Source: Sanguinoderma infundibulare (Eukaryota > Basidiomycota > Agaricomycetes > Polyporales > Polyporaceae). From it: a DNA stretch of 64,000 nucleotides. The position numbers were made by a program, and so were the translations under genes. The notes beneath the pieces are model-generated. The model made no database searches. It saw only the letters and a list, made by a program, of their open reading frames with translations, and was not told where the DNA came from. This document shows positions 55,770 through 64,000 of the stretch, piece by piece; position 1 is the stretch's first letter; every line of letters starts with the position of its first letter. The stretch covers positions 1-64,000 of the forward strand of contig JAVLRN010000007.1 in NCBI GenBank assembly GCA_032821775.1, in the 5' to 3' direction.

Positions 55770-57695
55770 TGCCGTGCGTTCGTCGCGGTCGCGAAAGAGC
55801 GGGCGCTGAGGGTTAGGCACCGGGGGTGTTCATGTCGACGGCGCCCGCCTCTCTGAGCCTCTCGAACTCTCTCTCCACTGACGACTCCTTTCACAGCACA
55901 AACGACATCAAGCAGAAGATCCGAAGGCCACGAAAGCCGTGAACCAAACGTACGTAAGTCCTCCTGCCCGTGACCGCGATATGTCCGATTTCGCTGACAT
56001 ACTGCTCGACATATCCATAGCATCCGCGTGCGCTTTACAACGCCACGGCCTACACCCTCAACACGTCGCACTTGTCCTTCCGAGGGACAGGGCTGACGCG
56101 ACCGCAGGGTACCTTTACCATTTCACCGCCGTTCGCGATATGTCGTATTCTGCCGACATTGCTTCTAAAACAGGCATATGTCTGCACAGGGATCAAACAT
56201 GGACATAGACTGTTGCAACACAACTGGTACTCTATATATTGCATTGTATTGAATGTCATGAGTGCCTGCTGCTGTATATACCAGCGCTGTGACATAAGGA
56301 AACATAGCAGTCAACAAGTCTTGATCTCTCGCGATCACCACCCTCAATCCTGGGCCCAACTCTCTCGCGCCCGCCAGCAAACACCCTAGGCGGCACCCAC
56401 TCACTCCTCTGCCTCTTCCTGCTCCACCACCACCATCCATTCACTTCAGACCTCTCCCCATTCGAATATGCTTTGCAACAAGCTTTCCAAGCTTCTTTCT
56501 CTCCTCTCCCTGTTCACCCTCTTCCACCCTGGGATGCGCTCCACTCTGAAGCCCATTCTGGCGCTGCACACCTCCAAATTCGTGGTATGTACTGCCTCTA
56601 TGCCCACTATTCGTGTACTTACGCTCTGCAGCCCATTATGAGTGTTCTGGGAGGTGAAGGGTTGGCGCGGCTCAACCTGTCCGTGTGCGACTTCCTCGCG
56701 GTGCGTGCTCCAGCCTCTAGCCTCCATTTGCGGCCCCACTAACTCGCTTTTAGGCTATGGCTGCGATTGGCTTCCGCCTCGTCGAGGACAAGCTGAACGC
56801 GGCCTTTTGGCTCATCGGCCCGGGCGAAGGCCCCAACGAGCGCAAGCACGCGCTGTACTTGAAATGGCCGGTCAACGACGACTTCGGCTCGCGCGACGTG
56901 TTCTAGTGAGTATCCCCCTCTTTCTCCCTCGTCTTTCGTGTGCAGTACTAACCGCGTGTTTGTGCAGCATCACGGACCACGTCCGCGAGCTCTACGGCTG
57001 GACGGTCTCGACGTTCCGCGAGATCCCCATGTCCGGCTTTGAGGACGACCTCTACCAGTTCGATTCGGACGAGGCGTTCGAGACGTGGATCAACTCCGAC
57101 ATTTTCGTCTAGTGGATTCGTCCTGATGTTGCGGTCGCCGCACACTTAGTTCTTGATGTTGTAAATACAAACAATGTGATTGCTTGATCTCTGTTCCGCC
57201 CGTGTGCTCAGGTAACCGTCGCGAACGCGATGCAATGGGCGCGAATATTCGTTTCGGCGGGCACTTGGCGGGCACTTATTGTGTGTTCGGCGTGTCGAGA
57301 GCGGGCACACTATTTTCTATTCCATTAAACTTGATGTTCTCGCTAACATTTGATATCCTACAGAACTTGATGTTTTCGGGCACGGACAATGTTCAGGACA
57401 ACTTGAAATTGTATTGACATTCTACATAGCGTAAAATTCGACATTATAGTCTCTCTAAAGTGTTCATTTAAACTCTACATTTTCGGCAACATTTTGCGTT
57501 CAGTAGAACGTGACATTGTCTGTCACATTTTATTGGCCTCGGAATGCGGGCCGAAATGTCAAGTTTGGGTGAACATTCGGAGAAATCTCAAACATCAAGT
57601 TCTATATGGGGCTAAATGTTCGACAAAACGTGACATTGTTATTAACATTTTTCCCCCTATTCTTAGGCACAAAAAATTATGGTTTTCCTCGCGTG
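55770..57695. repeat. Right arm of the large inverted duplication
   Basis: Reverse complement of 33047-34985 (see that entry for the coordinate rule). Identity begins near GTGCCGTGCGTTCGTCGC (55771) and ends at CTCGCGTG (57688-57695). This arm retains sequence homologous to the intron-side flank of the transportin fragment but not its coding exons, so the duplication breakpoint lies there. The block between the arms is about 20.8 kb. Confidence 0.93.
56468..57112 (+). CDS. Unknown small protein, right inverted copy
   Basis: ATG at 56468, stop at 57112, with introns after HTSKFV (GTATGT...GCAG), after DFLA (GTGCGT...TTAG) and inside DVFY (GTGAGT...GCAG), all at the same sites as the left copy. 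The product is about 150 aa with the same motifs (SVLGGEGLARLNLS, AAIGFRLVEDK, FWLIGPGE, GFEDDLYQFDSDEAFETW). The last exon (56969-57112 region) is the same as the left copy as far as I can see, while the first exon differs at several codons. Both copies appear functional. Confidence 0.7.
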
Positions 57696-57912
57696 GGATA
57701 TCCTCATGGTCCGCCTTGAAAATCACAGCAGTACCCAAGGATCGTGTAGAAACGTTCGAAGAGCACGGAGAACGTTCACTGTGGCGAAATCAAAAGAAAA
57801 GCAGCACGCTTGGGCGTTTGAAGGAATTGAAGGTTGCCCTAGGATACGTATTTAAGCACAATCGCCAAGCGCATACGTACTACCACCCTCTCTCACGCGA
57901 CCCGCGCCCCTA

Positions 57913-59875
57913 CTATGCCGACGCGCTCGGCGGTTGCACTTCTGGCAGGTTCGCACCGAGGTTGTCGGGGAGCGCCAGCGTCGGGTCCGTCTGGCTCTTC
58001 AGCCTGCCGCCAAAGAGCACCGGGCCGTTCTCTGCGCGGAACGCGGTGATGCGCTTCTCGACCTCGGGGCGGAAGTGGCGCATGAGGCCCTGGATGGGCC
58101 ACGCGGCGGCGTCGCCAAGCGCACAGATCGTGCGGCCCTCGACCTGCTTCGTGAGCTCGAGGAGCATGTCGATCTCCCGCAGGTGCCCACGTCCCTCGGC
58201 GAAGCGGTCCATCATGTTCATCATCCACGTCGTGCCCTCACGACACGGTGTGCACTGGCCGCAGGACTCGTGCTTGTAGAACTGGTACGACGGCCGTCAG
58301 GACAGGCGAGCGGGTACAAGTCACCGGGGGCATCCACCGATGGAACTCGGTGTCCCATCGTTATCAAATTGTGACAGAAGACACCTTTTGGCAAAGGTGT
58401 CGCTCAGTGCCACATGGCGGTCGCATGCCAGTTTCATGTGATATCAATGTAACAAGCATATTGAATGCGATTGCCATGAGACACCACGCAAAACCTTTGT
58501 CAAATGTGGCCTTTGATCACGATATGACCTCTATGGGACACCGAGTCCCACGCGTGGATGCCCTCGGTGAGTAGGCTTGAACGTACGTGAGAGAAGCGCG
58601 CAATGGCCTTGACGATGTCAGTGCTCTTGTCCATGACGATGACGGCACCTGTACCGAGACCAGATTGCGCATCCTTCAAGGAGTCGTAGTCCATGCTACG
58701 ATATGGACGTAAGAATGACAACGACATGGAAATAAAGCGAGACGTACAGGACCTCCGCGCACTTGTCAATGGGGAGAACAGGCACGGAGCTACCACCGGG
58801 GATGATGCCAAGGAGATTGTCCCAACCACCACGGACACCGCCGCAGTGCTTCTCGATGAGGTCCTTTAGAGGAATGCTCATCTCCTCCTCGACGACACAC
58901 GGGTTGTTGACGTGACCGGATATGCAGAAGAGCTTCGTGCCCTGGTTGCGCGCGCGACCGAAGCCAGCGAACCATGGGGCACCGCGCCTGCAGATGGTGG
59001 GAGCGACGGAGACGGTCTCGACGTTTGCGACAGTGGTCGGACAACCAAAGAGGCCGACGTCGGCGGGGAATGGAGGCTTGAGACGGGGCTTGCCCTGCTT
59101 GCCCTCGATGGACTCGATGAGCGCGGTCTCCTCGCCGCAGATGTACGCACCCGCGCCGCGGTGGAGGTAGACGTCGAAGGCGTAGCCAGAACCGCAGGAG
59201 TTCTTGCCGAGGAATCCGGCCTTGTAGGCCTCGTCGATCGCCTGTTGTACGTGGGAGGCCTCCTGGTAGAACTCGCCACGGATGTAGATGTAGGCAGCGT
59301 TGGCGTTCATGGCGCGGCCGGCAACGAGACAGCCCTCGACGAGCTTGTGGGGGTCCCCGCGCATGATTTCACGATCTTTACACGTTCCAGGCTCACCCTC
59401 ATCGGCATTGACGACGAGGTAGCGCGGACTGGGACGAAGGGATTGGGATACGCGAGACGCAAGGAAAGGTAGGGACGTGCTCACCGAGGGTCCTTCTCCC
59501 ACCCCGGCTTGTTCATGAAACTCCACTTCAACCCACTGGGAAACCCTGCACCTCCACGCCCACGAAGCCCCGAGTCCTTGATGGTCTGAATGATCCAAGA
59601 GTCACCCTTGAGGAGGATTTCCTTGGTTTTGTGCCAGTCACCGCGAGACTGGAACACGCGCGCTTAGCTGCGTCATGCAACGTCTGAAGGTAGGGCCGCC
59701 ACGCACCTGAGCACCCTTGATCCCATGGTCATGCCTGCAGTATGCGTTGGTGAAGATGCGGTCTTGGTCCTTCAAGCCGCCATAACGACGAACGGGGGTA
59801 TCCTGCACCGTCGCAAAAGAGCGACGGGGCAGCTTGGCACGGAATGGCCGCGCTATGTCTGTGAAACGGGCCAAA
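57913..59875 (-). CDS. NADH:ubiquinone oxidoreductase 51 kDa subunit (complex I, NDUFV1/NUO51)
   Basis: Exons 59875-59707, 59648-59485, 59428-58748, 58695-58587 and 58281-57913. The protein is the flavoprotein of complex I, which binds NADH and FMN and carries the N3 4Fe-4S cluster in the mitochondrial matrix arm. Visible: [35 protein letters not shown] (NADH site), [17 protein letters not shown] (FMN site), [29 protein letters not shown], and the cluster ligands in [14 protein letters not shown] plus a distal Cys in [13 protein letters not shown]. The N-terminus RRSFATVQD is a typical presequence end. The first coding exon with the ATG is not certain (the frame starts at TTG after an acceptor at 59876). 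The last intron (305 nt) carries a MITE-like element. Confidence 0.95.
58321..58570. mobile_element. MITE-like element in the complex I gene intron
   Basis: A 250-bp insertion with terminal inverted repeats of more than 30 bp: left TCACCGGGGGCATCCAC followed by ACTCGGTGTCCCAT; right, reversed, TCACCGAGGGCATCCAC followed by ACTCGGTGTCCCAT. Inside is a perfect 9-bp hairpin, GACACCTTT/AAAGGTGTC (about 58379-58400). It has no coding frame. It lies within the 305-nt intron 58282-58586, leaving both splice sites intact. A clear target duplication was not found. Confidence 0.82.
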
Positions 59876-62800
59876 CTGTGAGGTCACCACCGGGACGTGC
59901 ACAAATCAACCAAGAGGAATACGTACGAGTCGCCTGCGACGTATGTCTGAGCATCGTCGTGGACGTTGGCGAAGGGTGTCTGCCCGACGCTGACCGTTGT
60001 CCGCCTTCCAAGTGGCTCGGACAATTCCGGCATCTTTGGTTGCTCATATTTGTCCTTCGTCCCAATTTGGTGTGCTTGATTACTGCCCCCGGCGGTCCTG
60101 CAGGTTGCCATGACCCACCTCGACCTCGACCTTACAACCGCCATGGAGGCTGGTCCTATATTACCCTCTGGCTAGGATTCTTCGCTTTAAACTCCAGAAC
60201 GCACGCTCACATTTGCTATCGACAGAATGTCTTTCGCGCCGAGCCTGCTCGCCTGAGTGGGGTCCGGATCCCGCCGTTACCCTCGCTTCGAGTTCTTATA
60301 CGAGAGAATCTCGCGCACTCCCAATGGCAACTCACCCTTGACTCACCCCGTGGAATGTCGAGCTCGAGAGAGCAGCCGTCACCATCTAGCACGACCCGTT
60401 CCACGCTGGACCTCTGAGAGGACGAGCCCGCGGACGCTGAGCGCGAATGCTCTCCATGGGCTGCTTCGACTCCGAGCCCGAGGCATACTCTTGGCTGGTC
60501 CCTCTCCTGGGCTCTGGTGTCCCACGCCTCCTCACCACCTACCTCCCCCCCGACGAGCATGCCATCCACCTGCCCGCGGGCAATCCTCCGCAACCCTACC
60601 TTCATCCGCTCGTAACACTGATGCCCGTCTTCTGCAACCTCGGCGTATATCCCGACCATGGGAGCCGCCAATCGTGATCTTCTCCCAAGTGTCATCCCCC
60701 GCCTCCCTGGCTATCGCACAACCGACGACCGGTCGCGAGGCGTGAAAATGACGTGGGACACCCCGTGCAGGGCGACGGTGCGGAGGTGCATGGCGCACTT
60801 CTAGCCTGACTACTCCTGCGGGCACGTCGGGCAGGTTGGCGGCATAGGATATTCGGGGTTCCGTGCCTCTGGCGCATGAGACCGTTCGCACGCATCTGAT
60901 GCCATAGGTCCGTTCTTCCTGGATTCGATATGCGAGTCAGCACTTCGCCACCGACCACCATCGATACTCCCCTAGAATACAGTGCAGTCTCAATGTACGT
61001 CGTTGTTCCTACTCGTCTTGTTCGTGTAGAACTTAGTGCGCTAGAGATTCTCGCCTTTCTGGTACGACTGGCGCCGATGACTCTTTCCCTTTCTCTCAGT
61101 TTTGCGCTCTCAAACTCGTGTCCATGCAGGAGTCGGATGGCCAGAAGCTCCAACATCTGCGTTTCTCCAGAGTGTTCAAGAGCTGCCGCCCGTCGAGGTC
61201 ATGAGGGCCACGGTTTACAAGTATTACGGCCAAGTGAGTATGCCCATGTACACTATATATGAGATAGTCGAACCTTAGGTGAAGCATCCTCGTCTAGCTC
61301 TTGCTCGTGCAGCGCCAGCATTATCGCCGAACTCAATCTTCAAACCTCTTAGTGTCCGATGCATGCGTCGACGGATCATTCAGCAATGACTGCACGAGTC
61401 TTCGCTCTGCAACTTCAGCAACTCTCGGACAGCAGGTGAGTGTCGGAGTCGATAAGGGACAGTATGAAGTTGGCACTGAATGTTCCCCAAACTTATCTAG
61501 ACACGGGTATTCGATCGTCGCGGTGACGATTCTCAACTTTGTGGCCGTCCAACCACGAGCTACTTACTCCTGTTCATGAACATCCAACCTTTCTCAACAG
61601 CATTTGATGCAGTGGTCAGTCGGTCATGACTCGCTGTCCCTACTCCAAAAGTCAAATCCTGTTAATGCTTTAGTTTGGTACATATGAACACCAGCGGCGG
61701 AAGAACCCCGGCATCATGAAGCGCTTATGGCGGAGGAGAATTTCGATTTTTTGCGCTTATCTCCGTCTCCACTGGCCACCGTCGTTTCTCTTTGCCTTGC
61801 GATTCGCATGCGACGCGGCCCGCTCTGCGATGACCGGCCTCAAAGTCACAATGTGACTTGAACGCCGCCTTGTGGACGACACGGCATCGCTAGACCGGAC
61901 CAGATACAGTCCAGAGTATCTTGCGCTCGCGGCCACTGGTACGAGCTCCGGAACTTCTACACTGTTATAGAAGTCCCTGCGCCGCCTCACGTCGATATCG
62001 CACTCCGGATCTGCTCAGGCATCGAACTCTTAGGCTAATCTTCCGAGTTCAACGGCGTTCCTACTTGGCTGACGGACTTGATCATCTTGCCGTGCGGTCT
62101 ATCGCCATTCGAAGCTGCACGGGGCGCTTTGCATCTCATCTGCCATTCGCGGGGCGGATGCGCTTCTTCCAGCCAATGAACGTACGAGATCCAAGTGTCC
62201 CACGTCCGTTCTCTGGCGCGTGTGTTCTGGTCCTGTTTCGCGGGGAGACGATCGTTGTATCTGTATCCTGTCCTCGGCCTTCCACAACGCTCGCGTTTTG
62301 GAATCCAAACTTCTGGAGACCGAGATGCCCACTTGCATTCAATGCCTTCGCGAAGCACGGCATACCTCGGCTCCCCGAACATCCGGCCATGATCTCGCTC
62401 GAGGCACCCGTCCACTATCTCCGTTGCACATCTGTGGCGGTTCCGCAGAAATTGTCCGCCCCTTCATCCAATCCCTCCTGCTTCTCGCTCGACGAACCTA
62501 CCGCAAACGTCCTCTTTCGGCGACGCTTTCCTGTGCCTTGAGCGCCTATCACTTGTGGGCCGACGCGGCACCTTCACTTCTGCACTCGTCCACCCGTGGA
62601 TACTGAGGACGATCATTATTTGTTTCTCCTCGGCCAGTCTATTGACCCCAAAACCGCATCCACAGCATGGTTTCTGTCACGATTGCTCGATCCTCCGTGC
62701 TCGAAACATGACCCGCTTGACGGCTTGTACCTGGACCTGATCTGGTCGTGCGCTCCCAAAACTGAAGCCCTTCTCTTACGTGGTGTGTCCGGTTGTCTAT

Positions 62801-64000
62801 CATGTCTACAGAACTTGAATGCGTGATGAGTACGTATAGCCTTGTGCTAGGTTCTGCCCGCGACAACAGTATTTACCCTCTTCCGTCTTTCAGGCACACG
62901 ACTTTGCTTCTGGTCGGAGAGAGGAGCGCCACCGCCCTCATGAAACCTTACCCCAGTGCCCACCCAGGCGGCGCGCAAGATTTGCGGCACGCAATAATCA
63001 CCCACCGTCCCAGGCATCCCGGTGCCAAACAGGGCGACTTCATACGAGCGGCCCAATGCGTCTGCACCGCATTTTCCAACGCGCGGCCCCGCGACGTCTA
63101 TCGCTTCCGGGGCCAAAGAGTGCGTCTGTCGGCCGACGTCCACGCTCTGACGTAGAGATGAAGACTTGGGATTGATAACCTACCTCTCAGGCACCGGTTT
63201 TGATTCCCAACCGCGCCACGAGTGCTCGTACATACGCGTCAAGCATCGCACATGCACACCCGAGCCATCATATGCCTTCGAACCTTGTCCCCGCCTGCGA
63301 TCTCCCCACACCCGATCTCCGCCTTCTTATCCCACCCCTTACCCCGAGCCCGCGTCCGAAGCAGCTTTCCTCGGCCTGGTGCTCTAAACTTTCTTCTCTC
63401 GGAACATACTCTTTGTCTCTCGTGCCTGACCTGCGGCCTTCTTGACGCTCTGTGCCTGCTCGAGTGCTTCTCCAGGATCCGACCGTGAGGGCCGCCTCCG
63501 AGTCTATATCGCGCCGAAGCACATCCTTGTTCCCTCCCGCCGGCTCGATCGTGATCGCAACACGGTCCCCCGAGCCCGAGCACGTGGGCCTTCGCGCTCG
63601 CCTCGTCTCTTCCGCCCGCGCGTCATTCACTCGCGGCCTTTGAGCGTCGCGGTGTGATCCCGCGGGCCATGTCGACGTCCTCGCAAACCCAAACGATTAC
63701 GCACCCCCTCCGTCCTCTTGTCTCACTGGGCCGCCCCATTCAGTCCCGTGCTGCATGCGTGCACCGCGTGCGGAGCACATGCTGGACGACGGCACCCATA
63801 CCCACACATGCGCGCGCACGCGCAGCGGCAGAAGTTGGAATGCTCCTCGTGTCGGACTGCCGCTTTGTTCCTCGAGCTCCGGACCTGCACGGTGATCGCG
63901 ACTACTAGGGCCGCGATGCTCGCCTTCCCCGCGTTTTCCCGGGCCCTGTGCTGGCTTGCCTTGCCCCTGCCCCGGGCTTCCTTGCCAAGATTACCCCGCG
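59876..64000. other. Right flank, no assignable gene
   Basis: About 4.1 kb at the right edge. Open frames are plentiful on both strands but short and of GC-driven composition. The most prot-like pieces are plus 60447-60677 (EPEAYSWLVPLLGSGVPRLL) and plus 62596-62790 (LLGQSIDPKTASTAWFLSRL), which could be exons of an unknown gene or debris. A pyrimidine tract ending CTCTCAG near 61100 looks like an acceptor before QESDGQKLQHLRFSRV. I make no gene call. The missing first exon of the complex I gene probably lies at 59.9-60.2 kb. Confidence 0.4.

Noticed and set aside
60216..60745. Overlapping 160-codon frames on both strands near 60.2-60.7 kb
   Set aside because: Mutual shadows in GC-rich DNA with no domain signal; insufficient for a gene call.

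Overview
The window is the end of a chromosome from a filamentous basidiomycete, most likely an Agaricomycete and plausibly in the Polyporales. It opens with about 26 perfect CCCTAA telomere repeats. The genes have many short (about 50-60 nt) GT-AG introns. The host proteins (complex I 51 kDa subunit, SEH1, membrane-anchored aspartic protease) read as basidiomycete, and the mobile elements (a chromodomain Ty3/Gypsy element, a Plavaka/Tnp2-type transposase and repeat-family proteins seen in Agaricomycetes) fit. All assignments come from reading the sequence; nothing was searched.

Layout. 1-811: telomere, a 25-bp palindromic minisatellite and a short subtelomeric spacer. 812-9918: a complete, apparently very young Ty3/Gypsy chromovirus on the minus strand, with 354-bp LTRs I could not distinguish by eye and a CCTGC target duplication. 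It carries extra reading frames before gag and after pol, and it sits about 110 bp upstream of a host gene. 9.9-28 kb: a gene-poor, decaying subtelomeric zone. It holds an inverted pair of paralogous unknown genes (10.0 and 22.7 kb), a thymidylate synthase pseudogene, a membrane-anchored aspartic protease, a broken and an intact monocarboxylate-type MFS transporter, an unknown two-exon gene, an AKAP7/ASCC1-type 2'-5' RNA ligase-like protein and a one-helix small membrane protein. 28.8-32.9 kb: conserved housekeeping loci, namely SEH1 nucleoporin, an intron-containing tRNA read as Ile(UAU), and a PLP aminotransferase.

33.0-57.7 kb: an inverted duplication. Two arms of about 1.9 kb (33047-34985 and 55770-57695), each carrying an intact copy of the same small gene, enclose about 20.8 kb. 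The enclosed block contains a frameshifted transportin fragment, a Plavaka-type transposase with a nonsense codon, a WD40-like protein, a 246-aa protein, a 14-3-3 fragment, a 783-aa coiled-coil protein, a 905-aa protein and a broken hexose transporter. Short palindromic arrays with the core GAGTTATTACTC lie both at the transposase 5' end and just upstream of the 905-aa gene. I infer one mobile system, or a transposase with dependants, and regard this as the most interesting part of the window.

57.9-59.9 kb: the mitochondrial complex I 51-kDa subunit, with a MITE-like hairpin element in an intron. 59.9-64 kb: no gene I can assign.
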